A stretch of 64,000 bases of DNA from Salinicola halimionae (GCF_003206065.1 NZ_PZJQ01000002.1:609545-673544); one strand, 5' to 3'. Counted from the first letter of the stretch, positions 45,934 through 56,798 are shown. Notes: generated by a model not told the origin, from the letters alone. A program made the numbers and translations.

Positions 45934-48092
45934 ATACCGGTACGGCCGCACGCCCCGCCGCCGGCGCCGAACACAATGCCAAGGCGCTCGACTACCACGC
46001 GCTCAACGCCATGTTGAATCTGTACGATGCCGACGGCCATCTGCAGCTCGACAAGGACCGTGAAGCGGCGCGTCAGTATTTCCTGCAGCACGTGAACCAG
46101 AATACGGTGTTCTTTCACTCGCTGAAGGAAAAGCTCGACTACCTGGTGGAAGAAAGCTACTACGAGCAGAGCGTGCTCGATCAATACGATTTCAGCTTCG
46201 TCACCGCGTTGTTCGATCAGGCCTATGCGGCGAAGTTTCGCTTCCAGAGCTTTCTGGGCGCGTTCAAGTACTACACCAGCTACACGCTCAAGACCTTCGA
46301 CGGCAAACGCTATCTCGAACGTTTCGAAGACCGTGTCTGCATGGTCGCGTTGAGCCTGGCTCGAGGCGACGAAACGCTGGCCAAGCAGTTGGTCGAAGAG
46401 ATCATTCATGGCCGCTTCCAGCCGGCGACGCCGACCTTCCTCAACTGCGGCAAGCGTCAGCGCGGTGAACTGGTGTCGTGCTTCCTGCTACGCATCGAAG
46501 ACAACATGGAGTCCATCGGGCGCTCGATCAACTCAGCGTTGCAGCTCTCCAAACGCGGCGGCGGCGTGGCGTTTTCGCTCTCCAACGTGCGCGAATCCGG
46601 TGCCCCCATCAAGCGTATCGAGAATCAGTCCTCCGGCATCATTCCGATCATGAAGATGCTCGAAGACGCCTTCTCCTACGCCAACCAGCTGGGCGCGCGT
46701 CAGGGCGCGGGTGCGGTCTATCTCAACGCGCACCACCCGGACATCCTGCGATTCCTCGACACCAAGCGCGAGAACGCCGACGAGAAGATTCGCATCAAGA
46801 CGCTGTCGCTGGGCATCGTGATGCCGGACATCACCTTCGAGTTGGCCAAGCGCAACGAGGACATGTATCTGTTCTCGCCCTACGACGTCGAGCACATCTA
46901 TGGCGTACCCTTTGGTGACATCAGCGTCACCGAGAAGTACGAAGAGATGGTCGCCGACGGGCGTATCCGCAAGAAGAAGATCAACGCCCGCGAGCTGTTC
47001 CAGACCATCGCCGAGCTGCAGTTCGAATCCGGCTATCCGTATCTGATGTTCGAAGACACGGTCAATCGCGCCAACCCGATCCACGGCCGGATCAACATGT
47101 CGAACCTGTGCTCGGAGATTCTGCAGGTCAACACGCCGACCGAATACGACGACGATCTCGGCTATCGTCAGATCGGCGAGGATATCTCCTGCAACCTGGG
47201 CTCGCTCAACATCGCCAAGACCATGGATTCGCCGAACTTCGGTACCACGGTGGAAGCGGCCATTCGCGGTCTGACCGCGGTCTCCGAGATGAGCAACATT
47301 ACCTCGGTGCCGTCGATCGCCGAAGGCAACGCCAAATCGCACGCCATCGGCCTGGGGCAGATGAACCTGCACGGTTATCTGGCGCGTGAGCACATCCTCT
47401 ACGGTTCGGAAGAAGGGTTGGATTTCACCAACATCTACTTCTATACCATCGCGTTTCACGCCATTCGCGCTTCCAACCGCATCGCTATCGAGCGCGACAA
47501 GCGCTTTGCCGGCTTCGAAAAATCGACCTATGCCAGCGGTGAGTACTTCGACAAGTACACCGAGCAGGCGTGGGAGCCGAAGACCGAGAAAGTGCGCGGG
47601 CTGTTCGAGAAGAGTGGTATCGAGATTCCGGCCCAGGACGACTGGCGGGAGCTGAAGGCATCGGTCATGGCCCATGGGCTGTTCAACCGTAACCTGCAGG
47701 CGATCCCGCCGACCGGTTCGATCTCGTATATCAACAACTCCACCTCGAGCATCCACCCGGTGACGTCCAAGGTCGAAATCCGCAAGGAAGGCAAGCTGGG
47801 TCGCGTCTACTACCCGGCGCCGTATCTGACCGACGACAACCAGGAGTTCTACCAGGACGCCTACGAGCTCGGTCCGGAGAAGATCATCGATACTTACGCC
47901 GAGGCGACGCAGCACGTCGACCAGGGCCTGTCGCTGACGCTGTTCTTTCGCGATACGGCGACCACCCGCGACGTCAACAAGGCGCAGATCTACGCCTGGC
48001 GCAAAGGTATCAAGACGATCTATTACATTCGTCTGCGTCAGGCCGCGCTGGAAGGCACCGAGGTGGAAGGCTGCGTTTCCTGCACGCTGTAA
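45915..48092 (+). CDS. nrdE: Class Ib ribonucleotide reductase alpha subunit NrdE
   Basis: A 725-residue catalytic subunit that reduces ribonucleoside diphosphates. The class Ib start [19 protein letters not shown], the active-site regions [40 protein letters not shown] and [13 protein letters not shown], and the C-terminal redox tail EGCVSCTL are all present. It lacks the N-terminal ATP-cone, as class Ib enzymes do. The chosen start is TTG, with AGGAG ten bases upstream; the next Met (MLNLYD) would cut into the conserved region. Confidence 0.96.
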   Translation: METLSLDTGTAARPAAGAEHNAKALDYHALNAMLNLYDADGHLQLDKDREAARQYFLQHVNQNTVFFHSLKEKLDYLVEESYYEQSVLDQYDFSFVTALFDQAYAAKFRFQSFLGAFKYYTSYTLKTFDGKRYLERFEDRVCMVALSLARGDETLAKQLVEEIIHGRFQPATPTFLNCGKRQRGELVSCFLLRIEDNMESIGRSINSALQLSKRGGGVAFSLSNVRESGAPIKRIENQSSGIIPIMKMLEDAFSYANQLGARQGAGAVYLNAHHPDILRFLDTKRENADEKIRIKTLSLGIVMPDITFELAKRNEDMYLFSPYDVEHIYGVPFGDISVTEKYEEMVADGRIRKKKINARELFQTIAELQFESGYPYLMFEDTVNRANPIHGRINMSNLCSEILQVNTPTEYDDDLGYRQIGEDISCNLGSLNIAKTMDSPNFGTTVEAAIRGLTAVSEMSNITSVPSIAEGNAKSHAIGLGQMNLHGYLAREHILYGSEEGLDFTNIYFYTIAFHAIRASNRIAIERDKRFAGFEKSTYASGEYFDKYTEQAWEPKTEKVRGLFEKSGIEIPAQDDWRELKASVMAHGLFNRNLQAIPPTGSISYINNSTSSIHPVTSKVEIRKEGKLGRVYYPAPYLTDDNQEFYQDAYELGPEKIIDTYAEATQHVDQGLSLTLFFRDTATTRDVNKAQIYAWRKGIKTIYYIRLRQAALEGTEVEGCVSCTL

Positions 48093-48200
48093 CGGTGCCA
48101 AATGGCTGCGCTCGGCCATGCTGTGTTGAAAGCCGGCTCGAAATGCTCATTTACACCCGTAAACTCCGCGTTCTCGCCGACTTTCGCCTTGCCTGACCAT

Positions 48201-48221
48201 CGCTCGCCAATTTGGCGAGTG
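48201..48221 (+). other. Hairpin in the nrdE-nrdF spacer (first)
   Basis: A 9-bp stem with one G-T pair, CGCTCGCCA/TGGCGAGTG, around the loop ATT, in the 219-nt space between nrdE and nrdF. There is no T run, so it is more likely an mRNA processing or stability element than a terminator. Confidence 0.5.
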
Positions 48222-48254
48222 ATGATGTCATAGTCGATTGCCGCGTAGTTTTGA

Positions 48255-49298
<1,044 letters not shown>

Positions 49299-49656
49299 GG
49301 GAAGCACTGAATAAATGACTGCGCGGATAAATCACTGCGTTGTGCGGTGCCGGGGCGCCGGTCCGATCGGAATCCTCACCTATACCCCATAGGCTCCGGT
49401 TCCTGTGCTCCGTACGCCTTGTGCTTTAAACCGCTCGCCGATATTTTCAGCGCTCCCCCAAGCTCCGGGATTCGTCTTGATCGTGCTGGATAAACCGCCT
49501 CCGGGCGGTTTTTTCATGTCGGTACGAATGAGTAAGACAATGTCAGGCTTCGCCGATTTGGTGATTCGACCTTCCACGTTCACTGCACACTGCCTGCACG
49601 AAACGGCGAGATAGTACTCCTGCACCGTGTCTCGGTGCGCAACCGGAGTCGAAGTC
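49299..49656. other. Intergenic region after nrdF
   Basis: 358 bp without a convincing gene. It contains the terminator near 49492-49515 that probably ends the nrd transcript, and the promoter region of the downstream Spy-like gene. The 190 bp before the terminator hold nothing that I recognise. Confidence 0.5.
49492..49515 (+). terminator. Rho-independent terminator
   Basis: Perfect 8-bp stem AAACCGCC/GGCGGTTT with a TCCG tetraloop and a T run continuing from the stem. It lies about 190 bp after nrdF and is the best candidate for the end of the nrdHIEF message. Confidence 0.85.
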
Positions 49657-50421
49657 ATGAAATTTCATCAAAAGTCACTCATCGTGCTAGCCATTGCCGC
49701 TTCTACCTTGTCACCGCTGGCCTTGGCTGCATCCGCCGAACAACCCAAGCCGCCGGCTGCCCACGAAGCACGGATGACGCACGCCAACCCACTCAAGGAT
49801 GCCGTGGTCGCCAGTTGGAATCTCGACAAAGACGAGCTGGCCAGTCTGGCCCAGGCCGACAGCGATTTCCGCGCAGGTCTCAAACAACTGCACGTTGATT
49901 CGAAGGACAGCGACAACAAGGCCGAACCCGAACAGCGTCGCGCGGCGATCCAATCACTGCTCGAGCAGCAGCGTCAGCAGTTGGCCGGCGTGCTGACCGA
50001 TGAACAGCTGCACGCCTACCAGATGCTGGAGCGCCCGCGGCCTTCGATGATGCGTCATCATGGTGGTCCACGCATGGATCCCGAACAGATGGCTGCACAG
50101 CTCGAGCAGCGCTATGCGCCGCTATTCGCGACCTGGGATCTGAATCAGGACCAGAGCGCCAAGGTGCTGAATGCCGAGCGCACCTTTTTCGACGGCCTGC
50201 ATCAGTTGAAGCGTCCCGATGCCAAGATGGCTGACGAGGCGCAGGACCCGCGCGGCGCGCAGTTCAAGCAACTGCTCGAACAGCGCCATAGCGCACTCGC
50301 CTCGGTGCTAAACGATGACCAGGTCACCGCGTTCGAGGCGCTGACCCAGCCACCGCGCGGCCCGCATGGTGGGCCTGAGCATGGACCGCGCACCGGCGAC
50401 GACGAGCCCGCCGCCGGTTGA
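49657..50421 (+). CDS. Exported Spy/CpxP-like protein with a duplicated module
   Basis: A 254-residue periplasmic protein. A signal peptide is evident (SLIVLAIAASTLSPLALA, then AASAEQ). Two related modules follow, about residues 45-135 and 150-235, each with a tryptophan-containing start (VASWNLDKDE, FATWDLNQDQ), a central helix and an LTxxQ-like end (VLTDEQLHAYQML and VLNDDQVTAFEAL), as in Spy/CpxP proteins. His/Gly/Pro-rich linkers follow each module. By analogy it may be an envelope-stress chaperone, but this is an inference. GGAG lies eight bases before the ATG. Confidence 0.7.
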   Translation: MKFHQKSLIVLAIAASTLSPLALAASAEQPKPPAAHEARMTHANPLKDAVVASWNLDKDELASLAQADSDFRAGLKQLHVDSKDSDNKAEPEQRRAAIQSLLEQQRQQLAGVLTDEQLHAYQMLERPRPSMMRHHGGPRMDPEQMAAQLEQRYAPLFATWDLNQDQSAKVLNAERTFFDGLHQLKRPDAKMADEAQDPRGAQFKQLLEQRHSALASVLNDDQVTAFEALTQPPRGPHGGPEHGPRTGDDEPAAG

Positions 50422-50454
50422 ATGATCGCCAACCCGCAACACGAGTTATTGTTG

Positions 50455-50479
50455 AAGCCCTTCTTCGGAAGGGCTTTTT
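50455..50479 (+). terminator. Rho-independent terminator with UUCG tetraloop
   Basis: Perfect 9-bp stem AAGCCCTTC/GAAGGGCTT closed by a very stable C(TTCG)G tetraloop and followed by a T run. It lies about 35 bp after the Spy-like gene. Confidence 0.92.
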
Positions 50480-50580
50480 CGTCGGCCGATCACTACCGTT
50501 GCCTGACGTCTTCGCTTGCAGTTGTTAGTCTTTAGGCGAATGCGCATTACCACCCACCTTCTGCGACCGGAAACCCTCTC

Positions 50581-51201
50581 ATGGAAGATCAATGGCTCGT
50601 CTGGGCCAAGCGGCTCTCGGCCCTTGCCGATACCGGACTGCACTACTGCCACGACAAGTTCGATCGCGAGCGCTACGAAGAGGTCGCCGAGATCGCGACG
50701 TCGATGATGGCGGCGCTGGGCGATATCCCCATTGGTCGTGTGAATCTGGCTCTGGGGGAAGGCGAGGGGCATGTCACGCCCAAGATCGATGTACGCGCCG
50801 CGATCATCGACGATGGCAAGATCCTGTTGGTCAAGGAGAAGATGGACGGACGCTGGACGATGCCCGGCGGTTACGCCGAAATTGGCCTGTCGGCCGCCGA
50901 GAATACGGTAAAGGAGGTGTGGGAAGAAGCCGGCGTCACGGTCGAGGCCAAACGACTCTACGCCATTCGTCACAAGGCCAAGCACGCCTACCCGCCGGAT
51001 GTGCTCGATTTCTACAAGCTGTTCTTCCTCTGCGAGCGGCTCGACAGTGCGCCGCTCGACCCTGGTCATGAAGTGCATGACGCCGCCTATTTTTCGCCCG
51101 CCGAGCTGCCGCCGCTCTCGGAGCCTCGTGTCATCGCGCGGGACATCGTCGAGGCTTTCGCCTACTTGGCCGACCCGCATCGGCCGGCGATAATCGACTG
51201 A
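50581..51201 (+). CDS. NUDIX hydrolase with an N-terminal NUDIX-associated domain
   Basis: A 206-residue pyrophosphohydrolase. An N-terminal helical domain (about residues 1-60, DQWLVWAKRLSALADTGLHY) typical of YjhB-like NUDIX proteins precedes the NUDIX fold. The NUDIX box reads GGYAEIGLSAAENTVKEV followed by WEEAGV; the first conserved Glu is Leu, a change also common in this subfamily. Substrates of such enzymes include nucleoside diphosphate sugars and ADP-ribose, but none can be assigned. Confidence 0.9.
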   Translation: MEDQWLVWAKRLSALADTGLHYCHDKFDRERYEEVAEIATSMMAALGDIPIGRVNLALGEGEGHVTPKIDVRAAIIDDGKILLVKEKMDGRWTMPGGYAEIGLSAAENTVKEVWEEAGVTVEAKRLYAIRHKAKHAYPPDVLDFYKLFFLCERLDSAPLDPGHEVHDAAYFSPAELPPLSEPRVIARDIVEAFAYLADPHRPAIID

Positions 51202-51304
51202 AGCTGGATCGACCGAAGTTGGGATACCTGAATCCAGGCCGATTGCGTCGATTTTCTGCCGCATGAATCCAATAATGAATGAGTTCACGCTAGGAGAACC
51301 GCGG

Positions 51305-52846
51305 ATGCGGCTGACAGTCTGGCTCAGCATGGCGTTGGCAATATGCGGCGTGGCAGGGTGTTCGTCGCTACCTCCCCTGGAAGGACGCACCGCTTCCCGC
51401 GCCCTGTCGGCAGAGACGACCGCGGATACCACGCTGGGCCGCGCGGTCAAGGCTCGCGCGTCGCGCGGCGCGATTGGGCAGAGCGGCGTCCACCCGATGC
51501 TTGATCCGCGCGAGGCATTTGCGGCACGTATGCTCCTGGCCCGGGCCGCGGAGCGTACGCTGGATGTGCAGTACTACATCTGGCATGACGATCTGACCGG
51601 CACGTTGCTACTCGACGCGCTGCGCGATGCCGCCGATCGTGGTGTGAGAGTGCGGCTGTTATTGGACGACAACGGCACGACAGGAATGGATTCGACGCTG
51701 GCGGTACTCGATGACAACCCCAATATCGAAGTGCGGCTGTTCAATCCGTTTCTGCATCGCCGCTTCAAGTGGCTGGGCTACGTGACGGATTTCTCACGTT
51801 CCAACCGACGGATGCACAATAAATCCTTCACTGCCGACAACCAGGCCGCGATCGTCGGCGGGCGCAACGTCGGTGATGAATATTTCGGCGCCGACGACGG
51901 GGTGCTGTTCGCGGATCTTGACGTGCTGGCCGTCGGGCCCGTAGTCCAGGATCTCTCCCGCGATTTCGATCGCTATTGGACCAGCGACTCCGCGTATCCG
52001 GTCGCTGATGTCCTTGAGGGTGTCGGCGCCAGCGATCAGCGCTCATTGGCGCAACAGGCCAGAGAAATCGAGAACGGACCCGAAGCACGGGCCTATCGAC
52101 AGGCTCTCGAAGACTCTCGACTGATCCAGCGACTGGAGACCGGCGATCTGTTGCTGCAATGGGCCGATGTCGAGATGTTCAGCGACGATCCCGCCAAGGG
52201 GTTGGGGCAGGCGTCGTCCAGCAGCCTGGTGCTGAGCCATATCCTCGATCTTGCCGACGACAGTAATCGGTCATTCCTGTTGGTATCCCCCTATTTCGTG
52301 CCTACCGATGCCGGAACAGAAATATTCCGGCAGTTGGCCGCACGAGGTGTCCAGGTTCAGGTGCTGACGAACTCGATGGCCGCCACCGATGTGCTGGCAG
52401 TGCACGCCGGCTATGCTAGCCAGCGCCGGGCGTTGCTCGAATCCGGTGTCACGCTCTACGAGCTCAAGCGCCAGCGCTCGGATGCTGGGCACCAGGCGGG
52501 GCCCTTGGGGAGTTCCGGCGCCAGCCTGCATGCCAAGACGTTCTCGCTCGATGGTCATCAGGTTTTCGTGGGGTCATTCAACTTCGACCCCCGCTCTGCC
52601 AATCTCAATACCGAGCTGGGATTCGTCATCGATAGCCCGGCGCTTGCCGGCGACATGGCTGCAATGTTCGAGGAGCGTATTCCTCAGGAAGCATATCGGG
52701 TGCGTCTGAATGGCGAAGGAAAGATGGAGTGGATATCGCTGGATGGCGACAAGACCGACATATATACCCATGAGCCCAATACGCAGTGGTGGCAGCGAGG
52801 CATGGTCTGGTTCATTTCGAAACTGCCGGTCGAGTGGCTGCTGTAG
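51305..52846 (+). CDS. clsC: Phospholipase D-family lipoprotein, cardiolipin synthase ClsC-like
   Basis: A 513-residue protein with a lipoprotein signal (WLSMALAICGVAGCSS) and two HKD motifs, HNKSFTAD and HAKTFSLD, as in ClsC (YmdC) and related phospholipase D enzymes. The first domain begins ERTLDVQYYIWHDDLTGTLL, typical of the family; the C-terminus WFISKLPVEWLL matches ClsC ends. ClsC makes cardiolipin from phosphatidylglycerol and phosphatidylethanolamine, in E. coli with the partner YmdB; no ymdB-like gene is adjacent. The ATG at 51305 follows TAGGAG. Confidence 0.85.
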   Translation: MRLTVWLSMALAICGVAGCSSLPPLEGRTASRALSAETTADTTLGRAVKARASRGAIGQSGVHPMLDPREAFAARMLLARAAERTLDVQYYIWHDDLTGTLLLDALRDAADRGVRVRLLLDDNGTTGMDSTLAVLDDNPNIEVRLFNPFLHRRFKWLGYVTDFSRSNRRMHNKSFTADNQAAIVGGRNVGDEYFGADDGVLFADLDVLAVGPVVQDLSRDFDRYWTSDSAYPVADVLEGVGASDQRSLAQQAREIENGPEARAYRQALEDSRLIQRLETGDLLLQWADVEMFSDDPAKGLGQASSSSLVLSHILDLADDSNRSFLLVSPYFVPTDAGTEIFRQLAARGVQVQVLTNSMAATDVLAVHAGYASQRRALLESGVTLYELKRQRSDAGHQAGPLGSSGASLHAKTFSLDGHQVFVGSFNFDPRSANLNTELGFVIDSPALAGDMAAMFEERIPQEAYRVRLNGEGKMEWISLDGDKTDIYTHEPNTQWWQRGMVWFISKLPVEWLL

Positions 52847-53009
52847 CTGCCAAAACGGCTTTGGTTAGCGATTCGCGGCTCTCGGTGATGATTCTCGGCT
52901 CCCATTTCGAGCCGCTCTCATGGCATCAGGCAACCTTCACGACGCCCGACGGTCTGATGGACGAAGACACGACCCATCCGGACAAGACCCACCCGCGTGA
53001 AAGGGAGCG

Positions 53010-53678
53010 ATGACCCGCATGAACGCACAGAAAATTCTTTCGCAGATCATGAAGCAGGCTGGCGGTGACAAATCGTCGGTGCAGGGCGGCGGCAGTGGCT
53101 TCGACGTCAAATCGCTGATAGGCGGCGGCGCGTTGGGCATGCTGGTCGGCAGCAAGCGCGGCCGCAGCATGGGTGGCAAGGCGGTCAAATATGGTGCACT
53201 GGCCGGCCTCGGAGCGCTGGCGTGGAAGGCTTGGCAAGCGCACCAGGAGAAGTCTTCCGCGCCCGCCACCACTGCCACTACCGAGACCGATCAGCCGCTG
53301 GAACAGCTCTCCGGCGAACGTCAGGAGACGCGGAGTCTGCTGATTCTGCGCTCGATGATCGCCGCCGCGCGCGCGGACGGCCACATCGATGCCGAAGAGC
53401 GCGCCGCATTGGCCGAGCAGATCGATGCACTGGGCGCCGACGACGAACTGCATGCTTGGGTCGAACAACAGATGTCCGTGCCGCTGGATGCCGACGCGAT
53501 CGCCCGTAATGTCGATTCGCCACAGGCGGCGCGCGAGATCTATCTGGCCAGCGTGGCTATCGTCGACGAACAGAATCCGATGGAACGAGCCTGGCTCGAC
53601 CAGTTGGCGGCGGCGCTCAAGCTCGATGGCGATCTCTGTCGAACGCTCGAGCGCCAGGCGTCGGACGCGTCGGTTTAA
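53010..53678 (+). CDS. DUF533 (YebE-like) TerB-domain protein
   Basis: A 222-residue protein. A Gly-rich N-terminal region with a hydrophobic stretch (LIGGGALGMLVGSKRG, YGALAGLGALAWKAW) precedes an all-helical TerB-like domain (LLILRSMIAAARADGHIDAE, EIYLASVAIVDEQNPMERAW) of the DUF533/YebE family. In E. coli yebE is an envelope-stress gene of unknown function. A GGGAG sequence lies shortly before the ATG. Confidence 0.88.
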   Translation: MTRMNAQKILSQIMKQAGGDKSSVQGGGSGFDVKSLIGGGALGMLVGSKRGRSMGGKAVKYGALAGLGALAWKAWQAHQEKSSAPATTATTETDQPLEQLSGERQETRSLLILRSMIAAARADGHIDAEERAALAEQIDALGADDELHAWVEQQMSVPLDADAIARNVDSPQAAREIYLASVAIVDEQNPMERAWLDQLAAALKLDGDLCRTLERQASDASV

Positions 53679-53706
53679 GCGTAACTGGGGCTAAGCGTGA
53701 CTGGGG

Positions 53707-54942
53707 CTAAGCGGGACTGTGGCATCGGGCCCGAGGTTTGGTCTCGGGTTGGCGCTGCGTCAGCGTGCCGAAAAACGCCGCGAGCGACAGTAGCGCCACC
53801 AAACTGCCATAGGCGTAAGTGGTGGGAATCAGGCCGAGATGTTGGGTCGCAATACCGCCACATAGCGCCAAAGTGCTGGCCGACAGGTAACAGATCACAT
53901 AGAACGCAGCCATCAGAGCCGAACGCTCGGTGGGCGGCGCCAGCGGCATGACAACACGCATGGCGCCCATGAACGCGGCACCGAAGCCGATACCGGCGAT
54001 TGCCGTCCCCATCAGCAGGATCGCAACCGCCTTCAGGTACACCCCCAACAGCAGCCCGAGCATGCCGACGATCAGGCAGGCGGTGCCGAGCAGCACGGCC
54101 AATCTGGGCGGCTTGGCGCGCAGGATCAGTACGCTGATACCGCCGATGAAGGGCAATAGAAACGTGATCAGGCAACCGACGAGCGGGTTGTGAACGCCGC
54201 TGATCGTTTCCACCAGCGTCGGGCCCAGCGACAGTGAAAAGCCGCCCAGCGCCCAGGAAGAGACCACTGCCGGAATGACCCGAAACAGCGGGCTACGCAC
54301 GGCCGGCGGGATCGTCGCGCGGGGACGGAGTGCTGCCAGAGCGCCGGGGCGCGGCGTCACGCTCTCCGGAATTCGACGCAGGCAGAGCCCCATGATGACG
54401 AGCATGATGATCAGGACCCCATAGACCAGGCGCATTGGCGCCGGGGCGTAGGTGACCAGCAGGCCGGCAATGAGCGCGCCGATCCCCATCCCGGACAGCG
54501 GTGCGATGCTTGCCAGTACCGGACCGCGATTGTGGTCGCTGTCGAGCATCGCCGCTGCCAATGCACTGGTCACGACACCGGTGGCGATACCTTGCAGGAT
54601 TCGCGCCGCCAGTATCCACATCAGCCCGTCGGCGACCAGAAACAGCCCCAACGACAGGATCTCCCCCACGATGGCGATAGCCACGACCGGGCGCCGGCCA
54701 ATGTAGTCCGACAACGAGCCAGTGGTCAGTAGCGCCAGCAACAGTGCGAACACGTAACTGGCGAAGACCAGCGTCAACCAGGTGGTCGAGAAATGCCAGG
54801 TCGACTGATAGATCTGATACAGCGGTGTCGGGGCGCTCGAGGCCGCGAGAAACGTCACCATCAATACCGCGTAGTAGACCAGCGAACCGAGCCTGGGCGT
54901 GGGGTAGACATTGGTCGAGCTGGAGGGTGTAGGCGGTGACAT
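53707..54942 (-). CDS. MFS transporter
   Basis: A 411-residue major facilitator with about twelve hydrophobic segments. The loop 2-3 signature is GSLSDYIGRRPVVA and the segment around LAARILQGIATGVVTSA is typical of drug/H+ antiporter-like members. It diverges from a TetR gene with an AT-rich palindrome between them, suggesting an inducible efflux pump. The substrate is unknown. Confidence 0.9.
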   Translation of the reverse strand: MSPPTPSSSTNVYPTPRLGSLVYYAVLMVTFLAASSAPTPLYQIYQSTWHFSTTWLTLVFASYVFALLLALLTTGSLSDYIGRRPVVAIAIVGEILSLGLFLVADGLMWILAARILQGIATGVVTSALAAAMLDSDHNRGPVLASIAPLSGMGIGALIAGLLVTYAPAPMRLVYGVLIIMLVIMGLCLRRIPESVTPRPGALAALRPRATIPPAVRSPLFRVIPAVVSSWALGGFSLSLGPTLVETISGVHNPLVGCLITFLLPFIGGISVLILRAKPPRLAVLLGTACLIVGMLGLLLGVYLKAVAILLMGTAIAGIGFGAAFMGAMRVVMPLAPPTERSALMAAFYVICYLSASTLALCGGIATQHLGLIPTTYAYGSLVALLSLAAFFGTLTQRQPETKPRARCHSPA

Positions 54943-54953
54943 GAAAAGGTCCG

Positions 54954-54976
54954 TTAATGCTAAAATTTTGCGTTAA
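54954..54976. promoter_or_regulatory. Palindromic operator candidate between the MFS and TetR genes
   Basis: A 23-bp imperfect palindrome centred on AAAATTTT, flanked by TTAATGC and GCGTTAA, just upstream of the MFS gene. Nine of eleven arm positions match. Its size and symmetry suit a TetR-family dimer. The assignment to the adjacent regulator is an inference. Confidence 0.55.
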
Positions 54977-55120
54977 TGGTAGTCTGGGCCTGGACGATGA
55001 ATAAAGCAAACTCTTTGCGTTTGTCATCGGTCATATCGATGCGTTCTACTTGTACCGGCTTTCATCACAGCAGATTTCATTCCCTTCAGGTGTCACCGCA
55101 CAGCGCTAGCGTGGAGAATC

Positions 55121-55699
55121 ATGGCGATCAAGGAAGCCGTTAGACCCGGCGGGCGCAGCGCTCGCGTACAGGAAGCGGTTCATCAGGCCGTTCGCGAGCT
55201 GCAGGCCGTGAAAACCCGAGACGAGCTGACGGTACCGCAAATTGCCGAGCGCGCCGGGGTCACGCCGTCGACGATCTATCGCCGCTGGGGCAATCTGTCG
55301 GAGCTGGTCGCCGACGTGTCGGTGGAGCGAATGCGGTCCGACGATGATCCGGCCGACACCGGCACTCTGGCCGGCGATCTGCTGGCCTGGGGCCAACAGT
55401 ATCTCGAGGAGATGGTCTCGGTACCGGGGCAGCGGGCGCTCAACGACGTCATGGCCAGCGCCGATAGCGAGCGTCGAGAACGCTGCTGCCGTTACAGCGA
55501 ATCACTGATGGAAGCGTTGCACGACCGGGCCATTTCACGCGGCGAGACGCCGCCGCCGGTCCGGAGGCTCATCGATGGCGTGGTCGCGCCGATGACTTAT
55601 CGCCTGCTCTATGATCGAGATTCGGCAACGGCCCACAATCTGCAGCGTTGGATTGACTGCACGCTGAAAGAAGGTGAATCCGGGGTGGCAAGCCACTGA
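55121..55699 (+). CDS. TetR/AcrR-family transcriptional regulator
   Basis: A 192-residue repressor with an N-terminal helix-turn-helix (DELTVPQIAERAGVTPSTIY followed by RRWGNLSELVADV) and an all-helical ligand domain. It is divergent from the MFS transporter and probably represses it. The C-terminal domain resembles that of TetR members with an RxIDGxxAPMxYRLL segment (RLIDGVVAPMTYRLL). The gene ends 15 bp before the convergent sctU stop. Confidence 0.92.
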   Translation: MAIKEAVRPGGRSARVQEAVHQAVRELQAVKTRDELTVPQIAERAGVTPSTIYRRWGNLSELVADVSVERMRSDDDPADTGTLAGDLLAWGQQYLEEMVSVPGQRALNDVMASADSERRERCCRYSESLMEALHDRAISRGETPPPVRRLIDGVVAPMTYRLLYDRDSATAHNLQRWIDCTLKEGESGVASH

Positions 55700-55714
55700 C
55701 AAGTCCGTTGAATC

Positions 55715-56764
55715 TCATATCAGCTTGGCTGCCACCAGCAGGTCGGCGACGGACTGGAAGGTACCATCGGGAATCGGCTCCCCATTGCCGGCACGTCTGG
55801 CAATGCTCTCGGCCAGCTCGGCATCTGCCGCCCGGGGAATATGACGGGGAATCGAGCTTGTCAGTAGATCGGCCGCCTGTGACGGATCTGCCTTGCAGGT
55901 GACCAGCGGCACTGGTGTTTCGCCACGCACATAGCGGATGCCAACCAACCATCCATCTTCGGTGCCGATCATCATCGAGGCATGTTGTACGCCGACCTTG
56001 GCATTCAACTGATGCATTTCACGGCGACGTTTGCGGCGCTCTTGGTTCATCGTCGGATCGCCTTCCTGATCCTTGCGTTCGCGCTTCTGCTCGGTCTTGG
56101 TCATGCGCTGGTCCCGCCGAAACAGCCAGCGCTGCAACATCACGTCGAAGCCGCCGACCAGCAGAAACGCGATCAGCGCGGTGATGACCAGTGGCTGCAA
56201 TAGATCGATGAAAGTGCCCTGGATGCAACCGAAGCCGCAGCTGGAGGATTCCATCAGCGATTGCAGACCGAGCCGGTACACGATGATCAGCGCAACGGCC
56301 AGGGCCAGCATCTTGAAAAGCGACTTCAGAAACTCGGTTAGGCCGCGCACCGAGAAGATACGCTTGAAACCCTGTATCGGGTCTATCTTCTCCGCCTTGG
56401 GCAGCACCGGTTCGGTGGCGAAGACGAAGCCCTGCGAGACCACGATATTGGTCAGTACGATGATCACGAAAGTGAGTGCCACCAGCGGCACCACCGACAG
56501 CAGCAGAACTTCTCCCGCCTGCGCCACCAGCCGCGGCCACAGCGAGTCGAAGGGTTCGGTGTAGAGCCGCGCTGTCATGTCGAGCAGGTCCTGAACGCGC
56601 GCGATGATGTCGCTGGCACTGACCGCGAGGTACAGCGTGCTGGCCAGCATTACCATCGCCGTGACCAGGTCCGCGCTTTTGGAGACCTGGCCCTTTTTGC
56701 GCGCATCGCGAAGTTTCTTCGTCGATGGCGGTAGTGTCTTCTCTTCGGAAGGTTGCTCGCTCAT
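55715..56764 (-). CDS. sctU: Type III secretion export switch protein SctU lacking NPTH
   Basis: A 349-residue member of the YscU/HrcU/FlhB family that gates substrate export. The N-terminus (EEKTLPPSTKKLRDARKKGQ) and four transmembrane segments are normal, as is the linker with KRERKDQEGDPTMNQERRKR. In the cytoplasmic domain the strand is MMIGTEDGWLVGIRYVRGE, followed by TPVPLVTCKAD. Aligned with family members, the autocleavage tetrapeptide N-P-T-H is replaced by T-E-D-G. The end (IPDGTFQSVADLLVAAKL) is standard. It lies 34 bp after the large translocon-like gene. Confidence 0.9.
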   Translation of the reverse strand: MSEQPSEEKTLPPSTKKLRDARKKGQVSKSADLVTAMVMLASTLYLAVSASDIIARVQDLLDMTARLYTEPFDSLWPRLVAQAGEVLLLSVVPLVALTFVIIVLTNIVVSQGFVFATEPVLPKAEKIDPIQGFKRIFSVRGLTEFLKSLFKMLALAVALIIVYRLGLQSLMESSSCGFGCIQGTFIDLLQPLVITALIAFLLVGGFDVMLQRWLFRRDQRMTKTEQKRERKDQEGDPTMNQERRKRRREMHQLNAKVGVQHASMMIGTEDGWLVGIRYVRGETPVPLVTCKADPSQAADLLTSSIPRHIPRAADAELAESIARRAGNGEPIPDGTFQSVADLLVAAKLI

Positions 56765-56798
56765 GCGCTCATGGTGTCATGTCGGTTTCTGCAGAGTC

